A stretch of 64,000 nucleotides of DNA, taken from assembly GCF_000455325.1 (NCBI RefSeq), contig NZ_HG322951.1:2893700-2957699 (forward strand), in the 5' to 3' direction. The position numbers and the translations under genes are program-made. The notes under the pieces are model-generated. The model saw only the letters and a program-made list of their open reading frames with translations. It was not told the DNA's origin and ran no database searches. The stretch's first letter is position 1; each line of letters starts with the position of its first letter. The stretch is from Mycolicibacterium septicum DSM 44393. GTDB lineage: Bacteria > Actinomycetota > Actinomycetes > Mycobacteriales > Mycobacteriaceae. Positions 39,534 to 47,692 of the stretch are shown here, piece after piece.

Positions 39534-41027
39534 ATGAGCAATGTCATCCAGCACTGGCGCGACGGCAAGATCTTTGCCGGGACTTCGACCGCCACCGCCC
39601 CGGTAACCAACCCGGCCACGGGCGCGGTGACCGGTGAGGTCGCACTGGCCAGCGTGGATGACGCGCGCGCGGTGATCGACGCCGCCGTGGCGGCCTTCCC
39701 GGCCTGGCGCGACACGTCGCTCGCCAAGCGCACCTCGGTGCTGTTCGCGTTCCGTGAGCTGCTCAACGCCCGCAAGGAGGAGGTGGCCGCGCTCATCACC
39801 GCCGAGCACGGCAAGGTGCTCTCCGATGCCCTCGGCGAGGTGAGCCGGGGCCTTGAGGTCGTCGAATTCGCCTGCGGCATCCCCAGTCTGCTCAAGGGCG
39901 GATTCAGCGAGAACGCCTCGACCAACGTGGACGTGCACTCCGTGCTGCAGCCGCTGGGGCCGGTCGGCATCATCTCGCCGTTCAACTTCCCGGCCATGGT
40001 GCCGATGTGGTTCTTCCCGATCGCCATCGCCGCGGGCAACACCGTGGTGCTCAAGCCCTCGGAGAAGGACCCCAGCGCTGCGCTGTGGATGGCCCGCCTG
40101 TGGGCCGAGGCCGGCTTGCCCGAGGGCGTGTTCAACGTGCTGCAGGGCGACAAGACCGCGGTCGACGAGCTGCTGACCAACCCCAAGATCAAGGCGATCT
40201 CCTTCGTCGGCTCCACCCCGATCGCGCAGTACGTCTACGCCACCGCCACCGCGGCCGGCAAGCGCGTGCAGGCACTGGGCGGGGCCAAGAACCACGCGGT
40301 GATCCTGCCCGACGCCGATCTGGACCTGGCCGCCGACGCCATGGTCAACGCCGGTTTCGGCTCCGCCGGTGAGCGCTGCATGGCCATCTCCGCCGCGGTC
40401 GCCGTCGGTCCCATCGCCGACGACCTGGTGGCCAAGATCGCCGAGCGCGCCGCAACCATCAAAACCGGTGACGGAACCAAGGATTCGGACATGGGCCCGC
40501 TGGTCACCAAGGTCCACCGCGACAAGGTGGCCTCCTACATCGATGCCGGCGAGGCCGATGGGGCCAAGGTCGTGCTCGACGGCCGCACCGTCATCGCCAA
40601 CGGCGGAGCCGACGGCTTCTGGCTGGGCCCGACCCTGCTCGACAACGTCACCCCCGAGATGAGCGTCTACACCGACGAGATCTTCGGCCCGGTGCTGTCG
40701 GTGCTGCGCGTCGAGTCCTACGACGAGGCTCTTGAGTTGATCAACAACAACCCCTACGGCAACGGCACGGCGATCTTCACCAACGACGGTGGCGCCGCGC
40801 GACGCTTCCAGAACGAGGTCGAGGTCGGCATGGTCGGCATCAACGTGCCGATCCCGGTTCCCATGGCCTACTTCAGCTTTGGCGGCTGGAAGGCTTCGCT
40901 GTTCGGCGACAGCCACGCCCACGGTGCCGAAGGCGTGCACTTCTTCACCCGGACCAAGGCCATCACCACCCGCTGGCTGGACCCCAGCCACGGGGGCATC
41001 AACCTCGGCTTCCCCGAGAACAAGTGA
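39534..41027 (+). CDS. mmsA: CoA-acylating methylmalonate/malonate-semialdehyde dehydrogenase
   Basis: MmsA oxidises methylmalonate or malonate semialdehyde to propionyl- or acetyl-CoA with NAD and CoA, in valine, thymine/uracil and beta-alanine breakdown. The 497-residue aldehyde dehydrogenase has GISPFNFP-type NAD-site residues and LGGAKNHAVILPDAD. The catalytic Cys is at about 282 in GERCMA. AGGAAGG precedes ATG 39534. An aminotransferase that could supply the semialdehyde follows after 13 bases. Confidence 0.93.
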   Translation: MSNVIQHWRDGKIFAGTSTATAPVTNPATGAVTGEVALASVDDARAVIDAAVAAFPAWRDTSLAKRTSVLFAFRELLNARKEEVAALITAEHGKVLSDALGEVSRGLEVVEFACGIPSLLKGGFSENASTNVDVHSVLQPLGPVGIISPFNFPAMVPMWFFPIAIAAGNTVVLKPSEKDPSAALWMARLWAEAGLPEGVFNVLQGDKTAVDELLTNPKIKAISFVGSTPIAQYVYATATAAGKRVQALGGAKNHAVILPDADLDLAADAMVNAGFGSAGERCMAISAAVAVGPIADDLVAKIAERAATIKTGDGTKDSDMGPLVTKVHRDKVASYIDAGEADGAKVVLDGRTVIANGGADGFWLGPTLLDNVTPEMSVYTDEIFGPVLSVLRVESYDEALELINNNPYGNGTAIFTNDGGAARRFQNEVEVGMVGINVPIPVPMAYFSFGGWKASLFGDSHAHGAEGVHFFTRTKAITTRWLDPSHGGINLGFPENK

Positions 41028-41040
41028 GAGAATTTCACCC

Positions 41041-42426
41041 ATGACTGTGATTCAAGAGTCCGCCGCGCTGCCCAACGGGTTGACCGTCGAGGCGGCGAAG
41101 GCCGAGGCCGCGCGGGCCTATGAACTCGACCGCGCACACGTGTTCCACTCCTGGTCGGCGCAGGAGGAGATCTCGCCGATGACGATCACCGCCGCGCAGG
41201 GTTCGTACGTGTGGGACGGCGACGGCAACCGCTTGCTGGACTTCTCGTGCCAGTTGGTCAACACCAACATCGGCCACCAGCACCCGAAAGTTGTTGCCGC
41301 CATTGCCGAGCAGGCCGCCAAGCTGTGCACGGTGGCCCCGCAGTACGCCAACGCGGCCCGCTCGGAGGCGGCCCGGCTGATCGCCGAGCGCACCCCCGGT
41401 GAGCTGAACAAGGTGTTCTTCACCAACGGCGGCGCCGACGCGGTCGAGCACGCGGTGCGGATGGCCCGCCTGCACACGGGTCGCTACAAGGTGTTGTCCC
41501 GCTACCGCGCCTACCACGGTGGCACCGACACCGCGATCAACCTGACCGGTGACCCGCGGCGCTGGCCCAACGACCGCGGCAACGCCGGCATCGTGCACTT
41601 CAACGGACCGTTCCTGTATCGCTCGTCGTTCTACGCCGAGACCGAGGAACAGGAATCCCAGCGCGCGCTGGAGTACCTCGACAAGCTGATCCAGATGGAG
41701 GGCCCGACCACCATCGCCGCGATCATCCTGGAGTCGATCCCGGGTACTGCCGGCATCATGGTGCCCCCGCCCGGATACATGGCCGGGGTGCGGGAGATCT
41801 GCGACCGCTACGGCATCGTGTTCATCGCCGACGAGGTGATGGCGGGATTCGGCCGCAGCGGAAAGTGGTTCTCCATCGACCACTTCGACGTGGTGCCGGA
41901 CCTGCTCACCTTCGCCAAGGGCGTCAACTCCGGTTACGTGCCGCTTGGTGGTGTGGCGATCAGCCCGGCCATCTACGAGACGTTCGCGCATCGGGCCTAC
42001 CCGGGTGGGCTGACCTACTCCGGGCACCCGCTGGCCACCGCGGCCGCCGTCGCGACCATCAACGCGATGGCTGATGAGGGCATGGTCGAGAACGCGGCCA
42101 CGATCGGCGCCGAGGTTCTGGCACCGGGCCTGGCCGAGCTGGCCGCCAAGCACCGCAGCGTCGGTGAGGTGCGCGGCGCCGGTGTGTTCTGGGCCGTCGA
42201 ACTGGTCGCCGACCAGGAGACCCGGGAGCCGTTGGCGCCCTACGGTGGCTCCAGCCCGGCGATGAACGCCGTGGTCGGCGCGTGCAAGGCCAACGGTCTG
42301 CTGCCGTTCGCCAACTTCAACCGCGTCCACGTGGTGCCGCCGTGCAACGTCACCGCGGAAGAGGCGCGCGAAGGTCTGGCGATCCTGGACAAGGCGCTCG
42401 ACGTCGCCGATCAGCACACGAACTGA
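41041..42426 (+). CDS. Class III (omega) aminotransferase
   Basis: The 461-residue fold-type I PLP enzyme of the aspartate aminotransferase superfamily, class III, is related to beta-alanine:pyruvate or GABA transaminases. It has the cofactor Asp in FIADEVMAGFGRSG and the PLP Lys at about 293 in LLTFAKGVNSGYVPLGG. In series with MmsA it fits conversion of beta-alanine or beta-aminoisobutyrate to semialdehyde and then acyl-CoA. That substrate is inferred from context only. Confidence 0.9.
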   Translation: MTVIQESAALPNGLTVEAAKAEAARAYELDRAHVFHSWSAQEEISPMTITAAQGSYVWDGDGNRLLDFSCQLVNTNIGHQHPKVVAAIAEQAAKLCTVAPQYANAARSEAARLIAERTPGELNKVFFTNGGADAVEHAVRMARLHTGRYKVLSRYRAYHGGTDTAINLTGDPRRWPNDRGNAGIVHFNGPFLYRSSFYAETEEQESQRALEYLDKLIQMEGPTTIAAIILESIPGTAGIMVPPPGYMAGVREICDRYGIVFIADEVMAGFGRSGKWFSIDHFDVVPDLLTFAKGVNSGYVPLGGVAISPAIYETFAHRAYPGGLTYSGHPLATAAAVATINAMADEGMVENAATIGAEVLAPGLAELAAKHRSVGEVRGAGVFWAVELVADQETREPLAPYGGSSPAMNAVVGACKANGLLPFANFNRVHVVPPCNVTAEEAREGLAILDKALDVADQHTN

Positions 42427-42450
42427 TCTCCAGGGCTGTCCTTCACTGAG

Positions 42451-42498
42451 ACTGCACTCAGGGACGAGAATCGCGAGATATCTGTCCCTGGGTGCAGT
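42451..42498 (+). terminator. Hairpin after the aminotransferase gene
   Basis: 15-base arms (42451-42465, 42484-42498) pair with one G-U position around an 18-base loop and are followed by TTCGG. This probably ends the mmsA transcript. Confidence 0.65.
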
Positions 42499-42509
42499 TT
42501 CGGTTTCCG

Positions 42510-42648
42510 CTACGGGGCTATCGCCCGCTGTTGAGCCACGATCAGGTCTTTGATCTCGGCGACGCGCTCATGGACCGAACGTAGGAGCTTCGAGGTCTTC
42601 CAACGCGGCCATCGCCCCAGCGTAAGTGCGCGCGAATGCGTCGGCCAT
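42510..42648 (-). pseudogene. Possible frameshifted small ORF
   Basis: ATG 42648 opens a 26-residue frame (MADAFARTYAGAMAALEDLE...) that stops at 42568. A protein-like continuation, VHERVAEIKDLIVAQQRAIAP, ends at 42510 in a neighbouring frame. Together they look like one short helical protein broken by an indel near 42575. I do not recognise a family. The 42427-42717 gap otherwise holds only the terminator and the promoter for the next gene. Confidence 0.3.
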
Positions 42649-42717
42649 GCGATCACCACACCCTGCGGATAACTTCGTTGGCCCCTGATTCGCGGCGCAA
42701 GTTGGGACACTGGACTC

Positions 42718-43491
42718 GTGCGTTCACCTGCCCAGTGCTGGCTAACCGACATGGACGGCGTCCTGGTGCGCGAAGAACATGCGCTCCCGGGTGCCGCCGA
42801 ATTCCTGCAGACATTGGCCGACAAGGAACGGCCATTCCTGGTGCTGACCAACAACTCGATCTTCACGCCGCGTGACCTCGCTGCCCGGCTGGCGCGCTCG
42901 GGCTTGATCGTCCCCGAGGCTGCGATCTGGACGTCGGCGCTGGCGACCGCGGCGTTCCTCGACGATCAGCTGCCGGGCGGCTCGGCCTATGTGATCGGTG
43001 AGGCCGGGCTGACCACCGCGCTGCACGAGGCCGGTTACACCCTGACCGACATCGCGCCGGACTACGTGGTGCTTGGCGAGACCCGCACGTACTCGTTCGA
43101 GGCGATCACCAAGGCCGTCCGGCTGATCCTTGGCGGTGCCCGGTTCATCGCCACCAACCCTGACGTCAGCGGTCCGTCGGCGGAGGGGCCGCTGCCCGCG
43201 ACCGGATCGGTGGCCGCGATGATCACCAAGGCCACCGGACGCGACCCCTACTTCGTCGGCAAGCCCAATCCGATGATGTTCCGCAGCGCGCTCAACCGCA
43301 TCGCGGCGCACTCGGAGAACACCGTCATGGTGGGGGACCGGATGGACACCGATGTGGTGGCCGGGATCGAGGCGGGGCTGGACACCATCCTGGTGCTCAC
43401 CGGGTCGACGTCGGTCGAGGACATCGAGCGCTATCCCTTCCGGCCCAGCCGGGTGCTGCCGTCGATCGCCGAGGCGATCGAGCTGATCTGA
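42718..43491 (+). CDS. HAD-IIA family phosphatase (NagD-like)
   Basis: The 257-residue haloacid-dehalogenase phosphatase has the nucleophile motif LTDMDGVLV (Asp11/Asp13), the LTNNS motif II and [13 protein letters not shown] motif IV. NagD-like enzymes dephosphorylate nucleotides or sugar phosphates. GACACT six bases before GTG 42718 may allow leaderless initiation. The next gene starts two bases after its stop, so they are cotranscribed. Confidence 0.9.
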   Translation: MRSPAQCWLTDMDGVLVREEHALPGAAEFLQTLADKERPFLVLTNNSIFTPRDLAARLARSGLIVPEAAIWTSALATAAFLDDQLPGGSAYVIGEAGLTTALHEAGYTLTDIAPDYVVLGETRTYSFEAITKAVRLILGGARFIATNPDVSGPSAEGPLPATGSVAAMITKATGRDPYFVGKPNPMMFRSALNRIAAHSENTVMVGDRMDTDVVAGIEAGLDTILVLTGSTSVEDIERYPFRPSRVLPSIAEAIELI

Positions 43492-43492
43492 G

Positions 43493-45640
43493 ATGACCAT
43501 CGAGCCCATCGACTCGTACTTCACCGCGACGGTATCGGCGCTGACCGCGGCGGGGCCCCGGGATCTGCCCGCACTGTCCGTGCCGAATCCCTTGGCGCTC
43601 TTCGATGCTCAGCTGGGCAGCAGGCATCTGGACCTGACCGCGCGCTGGCTGCGCTCGCAGGGGCGGGGTTTCTACACCATCGGATCGTCCGGGCACGAGG
43701 GCAATGCCGCCGTCGCCGCGGCCCTGCGCCCCAGCGATCCGGCGCTGCTGCACTACCGGTCGGGCGGCTTCTACCTGGCCCGCGCCGCGCAGGTCGACGG
43801 GTCCGATCCGCTTCGGGACGTGCTGCTCGGACTGGTGGCGGCCACCGCCGAACCGATCTCCGGCGGACGGCACAAGGTGTTCGGCCGTCACGACCTGAGC
43901 ATCATTCCGCAGACCTCCACCATCGCCTCACACCTGCCACGGTCGGTCGGGGTGGCCTTCTCGATCGCCCGCACCCGCAAGCTCGGCGTGGCCTGCCCGT
44001 GGCCGGAGGATGCGGTGACGGTGTGCAGTTTCGGCGACGCCTCGGCCAACCACTCGACAACGGTGGGCGCCGTCAACGCGGCCCTGCACGCCGCCTACCA
44101 GGGCCTGCCGATGCCGCTGCTGTTCGTCTGCGAGGACAACGGTATCGGGATCAGCACGCCGACACCGCGCGGCTGGATCGCCCGCGCCTACGGGGACAGG
44201 CAGGGGCTGAGGTACTTCGCGGCCGATGGTTGCGACGTCGTCGACGCGTTCGACACCGCACGCGCTGCGGCCGATTGGGTCCGCCGCGAACGCAAGCCCG
44301 CATTCCTGCATCTGCGGACGGTGCGGTTGATGGGACATGCCGGCACCGACTACGAGCAGGCCTACCGGCGGCCCGCCGACATCGTCGCCGACTATGAACG
44401 TGACCCGGTGCTCAACACCGCGAGAACACTTGTGGCCCATGGCATCCTGACGCCGGAACAGGTGCTGGAACGGTATGAGGGCAAACGCGCCGAGGTGATG
44501 GGCCTGGCCCGGGAGGTCAGCGGTTGTCCGCAGTTGGACAGTGCGACGGCGGTGATGCAACCGCTGCGCGACACGCTGGACGACGCCAGGGCGGTGTCGG
44601 TCATCGCGCCGGGTGAGCCCGGTGGTCCGCCGCTGACCCTGGCTCTGGCCATCAACCGGGCGCTGCAGGAGGTACTGCAGGCCCATCCGGAGACGATCGT
44701 GTTCGGTGAGGACATCGCCCGCAAAGGTGGGGTTTACGGCGTGACCCGCGGCCTGCAGGCCGCCGCCGGGCCCGCGCGGGTGTTCGACACCCTGCTAGAC
44801 GAACAGACCATCCTCGGACTGGCCCTGGGAGCCGGCGTCTCGGGCCTGGTGCCGATCCCCGAGATCCAGTACCTGGCCTATCTGCACAACGCCGCCGACC
44901 AGATCCGCGGTGAGGGAGCCACGCTGCAGTTCTTCTCCAACCGTCAGTACCGCAACCCGATGGTGGTGCGGATCGCGGGCTACGGCTACCAGAAGGGATT
45001 CGGCGGTCACTTCCACAACGACGACTCGATCGCCGCGATCCGCGACATCCCGGGGGTGGTGATCGCCTCACCGGCCCGGCCCGACGACGCCGCGGCCATG
45101 TTGCACACCTGCGTGACCGCCGCGAAAACCGCTGGCGCGGTGTGTATCTACCTTGAGCCGATCGCCTTGTATCACACCAAGGACCTCCACGCCGACGGCG
45201 ACCAGCAGTGGCTTGCGCCCTATCCGCAGGGGCCGGTGCGCATCGGTGCGGCCCGCACCTACGGCGACGGCGCCGACCTGACCATCCTGACGTTCGCCAA
45301 CGGGCTGTGGATGAGCCTGCGGGTGGCCCGTCGCCTGGAGCAGGCCGGGATCGCCGCGCGAGTGGTCGACCTGCGATGGCTGTCACCGCTGCCGGTCGAG
45401 GACATGCTGCGTGAGGCAGAGGCGACGGGGCGGGTGCTCATCGTCGACGAGACCCGTCGCACCGGGGGTGTGGGGGAAGGTGTGCTGGCCGAACTCAGCG
45501 ACCACGGCTTCACCGGCCGGGTGCAGCGGGTGTCCAGCGCCGACAGTTTCATCCCGCTGGGCGACGCCGCACTGGAGGTGCTGTTGTCCGAGGACACCAT
45601 CGAGGCGGCCGCGGTGAAACTGGTGGGTGAACCGGCTTGA
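43493..45640 (+). CDS. Fused alpha/beta E1 component of a branched-chain-type 2-oxoacid dehydrogenase
   Basis: The 715-residue TPP enzyme carries both E1 subunits in one chain. The alpha-like half (about 1-340) has YRSGGFYLARA, GRHKVFG and the TPP motif GDASANHSTTVGAVNAA. The beta-like half (about 380-715) has VFGEDIARKGGVYGVT, PEIQYLAYLHNAADQ and the C-terminal RRTGGVGEGVLAEL. It would decarboxylate a 2-oxoacid and acylate an E2 lipoyl domain, but no E2 or E3 gene is nearby. The 2-oxoacid is unknown. Confidence 0.88.
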   Translation: MTIEPIDSYFTATVSALTAAGPRDLPALSVPNPLALFDAQLGSRHLDLTARWLRSQGRGFYTIGSSGHEGNAAVAAALRPSDPALLHYRSGGFYLARAAQVDGSDPLRDVLLGLVAATAEPISGGRHKVFGRHDLSIIPQTSTIASHLPRSVGVAFSIARTRKLGVACPWPEDAVTVCSFGDASANHSTTVGAVNAALHAAYQGLPMPLLFVCEDNGIGISTPTPRGWIARAYGDRQGLRYFAADGCDVVDAFDTARAAADWVRRERKPAFLHLRTVRLMGHAGTDYEQAYRRPADIVADYERDPVLNTARTLVAHGILTPEQVLERYEGKRAEVMGLAREVSGCPQLDSATAVMQPLRDTLDDARAVSVIAPGEPGGPPLTLALAINRALQEVLQAHPETIVFGEDIARKGGVYGVTRGLQAAAGPARVFDTLLDEQTILGLALGAGVSGLVPIPEIQYLAYLHNAADQIRGEGATLQFFSNRQYRNPMVVRIAGYGYQKGFGGHFHNDDSIAAIRDIPGVVIASPARPDDAAAMLHTCVTAAKTAGAVCIYLEPIALYHTKDLHADGDQQWLAPYPQGPVRIGAARTYGDGADLTILTFANGLWMSLRVARRLEQAGIAARVVDLRWLSPLPVEDMLREAEATGRVLIVDETRRTGGVGEGVLAELSDHGFTGRVQRVSSADSFIPLGDAALEVLLSEDTIEAAAVKLVGEPA

Positions 45641-45646
45641 TAGCTT
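45641..45646 (+). promoter_or_regulatory. Putative leaderless -10 box of the CoA-transferase gene
   Basis: TAGCTT immediately follows the E1 stop and ends seven bases before ATG 45654. It allows transcription independent of the E1 gene. Confidence 0.45.
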
Positions 45647-45653
45647 GACTCCC

Positions 45654-46883
45654 ATGGCCGAATCCGTAACGCCGGACCCGACCCGCCCGCTGGCCGGGGT
45701 GCGGATCATCGAGATCTCCAGTTTCGTCGCTGTGCCGCTGGCCGGCATGACCCTGGCCCAGTTGGGTGCCGAGGTGGTGCGGGTGGACCCCATCGGGGGT
45801 GCTGCCGACTATCACCGCTGGCCGCTCGCCGACGGCGGCGACAGCATCTACTGGGCCGGGCTGAACAAGGGCAAGCGCTCGCTGGCCGCCGATATGCGCT
45901 CACCCGAGGGGCAGCAGCTGGTACAGCGGCTGATCGCCGAGGCCGGCGTTCTCATCACGAATGTGGCCGGGCGGCAGTGGCATTCGTACGACGAGCTGTC
46001 CGCGCTGCGCCCCGACCTGATCCACGTCGAGGTATCGGGGCGCGCCGACGGCGGCACCGGGGTGGATTACACGGTCAACGCCGGGCTGGGCTTCCCGATG
46101 GTCACCGGGCCCGCGCAGTTGTCCACCCCGGTCAACCATGTGCTTCCAGCCTGGGATGTCAGCTGCGGGTTGTACGTGGCGCTGGCAGTCAGTGCCGCGC
46201 TGCGCCACCGCGATTCCACCGGTGAGGGCGCACGGATCAGCATCCCGCTGGAGAACGTCGCACTCGCCACGGCGGGCAACCTCGGATTCCTGACCGAGGT
46301 GATGATCAACGGCACCGGCCGCGAACGGCTCGGCAACACCCTGTACGGCACCTACGGGCAGAACTTCACCAGCAGCGACGGCGTCGGCTTCATGCTCGTG
46401 GCGCTGACCGGCCGGCATTTCCGCGACCTCACCGAAGTCACTGGCACCACCAAAGCCGTTGCCGCCCTTGCCGAGGCCTTCGGTGCCGACTTCAGCGACG
46501 AAGGTCAGCGCTACACCCACCGCGACGCCCTGACCGGACTGTTCACCCTCTGGTTCAGCGAGCACACCGCCCAGGAGATCAGCGCGGCACTCTCGGGTAC
46601 GTCGGTGCTCTGGGAGCGGTACCGCAGCTTCGCCGAGGTCGCCGTCAACGAGCGGGTGGTCGCCAACCCGCTGTTCACCCCGCTGGAGCAGCCCCGCATC
46701 GGCACCTACCTGGCGCCGGGCCTACCCGTGTCGATCGGTGGGATGTATCCGCCCGCCGTTCCCGCGCCCGCGCTCGGGGATGACACCACCGCCGTGCTGG
46801 CCGAACACCTTGGCCTCGGTGCCGACCAGATCGCGGCACTGACCGAATCCGGCACCGTCGCAACGGGTACCGACGAGCGGTGA
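45654..46883 (+). CDS. CaiB/BaiF family (family III) CoA-transferase
   Basis: The 409-residue family III CoA-transferase has the diagnostic opening PLAGVRIIEISSFVAVPLAGMTLAQLGAEVVRVD (about 10-44 region). It also has WAGLNKGKRSLAAD and LIHVEVSGR. These enzymes move CoA between carboxylic acids, or act as racemases, through an Asp acyl intermediate. The substrate is unknown. ATG 45654 is preferred over the upstream frame start. The stop overlaps the thioesterase start (GTGA). Confidence 0.88.
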   Translation: MAESVTPDPTRPLAGVRIIEISSFVAVPLAGMTLAQLGAEVVRVDPIGGAADYHRWPLADGGDSIYWAGLNKGKRSLAADMRSPEGQQLVQRLIAEAGVLITNVAGRQWHSYDELSALRPDLIHVEVSGRADGGTGVDYTVNAGLGFPMVTGPAQLSTPVNHVLPAWDVSCGLYVALAVSAALRHRDSTGEGARISIPLENVALATAGNLGFLTEVMINGTGRERLGNTLYGTYGQNFTSSDGVGFMLVALTGRHFRDLTEVTGTTKAVAALAEAFGADFSDEGQRYTHRDALTGLFTLWFSEHTAQEISAALSGTSVLWERYRSFAEVAVNERVVANPLFTPLEQPRIGTYLAPGLPVSIGGMYPPAVPAPALGDDTTAVLAEHLGLGADQIAALTESGTVATGTDER

Positions 46884-47692
46884 GCACGCTACTGACGCTG
46901 TTGGACGTCCGGGTAGATGGTGCCGCCGACGGAGAGGTCTTCACAGGGCAGGCCAGCGGTCCGGCCGGCAAGCGGGCCTACGGCGGTCTGATGGCCGCGC
47001 AGAGCCTGGCGGCCGCCTGCCGGACGGTGGGCGACGATCGGGCACCGACCAACATGCACCTGCAGTTCCTGCGCGGCGGGGACGCCGGGGAAGCCGCCGA
47101 GTATCGCGTGCAGCATGTGTACGACGGCCGCACCGCCTCGGCCCGGCGCGTCGAATCGTATGAGCACGGCCGAATGCTGACGACGGCGACGGTGTCGTTC
47201 GCGACGGCGCTCGCCGGGCCCGAGCACGGGCTGAGTGCGATGCCGCACGATCCTGAGGTGCTGCCGTGTACCGGCCCGCCCGGCCCGGCGCCGTCCCTGC
47301 CGCTCGACGAGTTCGACATCCGCATCGCCGACGACGGGGAGGGCGACGAGTTCGTACGCCGGATGTGGTGGCGGGTCACCACCGACCTGCCCGAGGATCC
47401 GTTGGTGCATACGCTGATCGCGGTCTACATCAGCGATCTGTACGGGATCGATCCGGCGTTGGCCGTGCACGGGCACAGCATGCGGTCGCGCAGTCACCGC
47501 GGCGGCACAACCGATTCGTCGATCTGGTTTCACCGTCCGGTGCGCGCAGGGGAGTGGAATCTGCTGGAGTCGCGCTCCCCGGCCGCGGCGCGGGGCCGCG
47601 GCCTGATCACGTCAAGCCTGTTGCGCGCCGACGGTGCGGTCGCCGCCACCATGGTGCAGGAGGGGTTGGTCGCCGAGCGCGATCCGGCCTGA
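46880..47692 (+). CDS. TesB-type acyl-CoA thioesterase
   Basis: The 270-residue double-hotdog thioesterase of the TesB/acyl-CoA thioesterase II type has an N-terminal hotdog with KRAYGGLMAAQSLAAA and NMHLQFLRGGD. The C-terminal hotdog has SRSHRGGTTDSSIWFHRPVRAGEWNLLES. It hydrolyses acyl-CoAs and is coupled to the CoA-transferase gene by a four-base overlap. Its last 81 bases overlap the opposite-strand adenylation/acyltransferase gene. Confidence 0.9.
   Translation: MSTLLTLLDVRVDGAADGEVFTGQASGPAGKRAYGGLMAAQSLAAACRTVGDDRAPTNMHLQFLRGGDAGEAAEYRVQHVYDGRTASARRVESYEHGRMLTTATVSFATALAGPEHGLSAMPHDPEVLPCTGPPGPAPSLPLDEFDIRIADDGEGDEFVRRMWWRVTTDLPEDPLVHTLIAVYISDLYGIDPALAVHGHSMRSRSHRGGTTDSSIWFHRPVRAGEWNLLESRSPAAARGRGLITSSLLRADGAVAATMVQEGLVAERDPA

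Noticed and set aside
39422..40216. N-terminal extension of the PucR regulator to 799 residues
   Set aside because: The extension lies antisense to mmsA and its promoter. The PucR domain begins at ATG 39421, which has a leaderless box.
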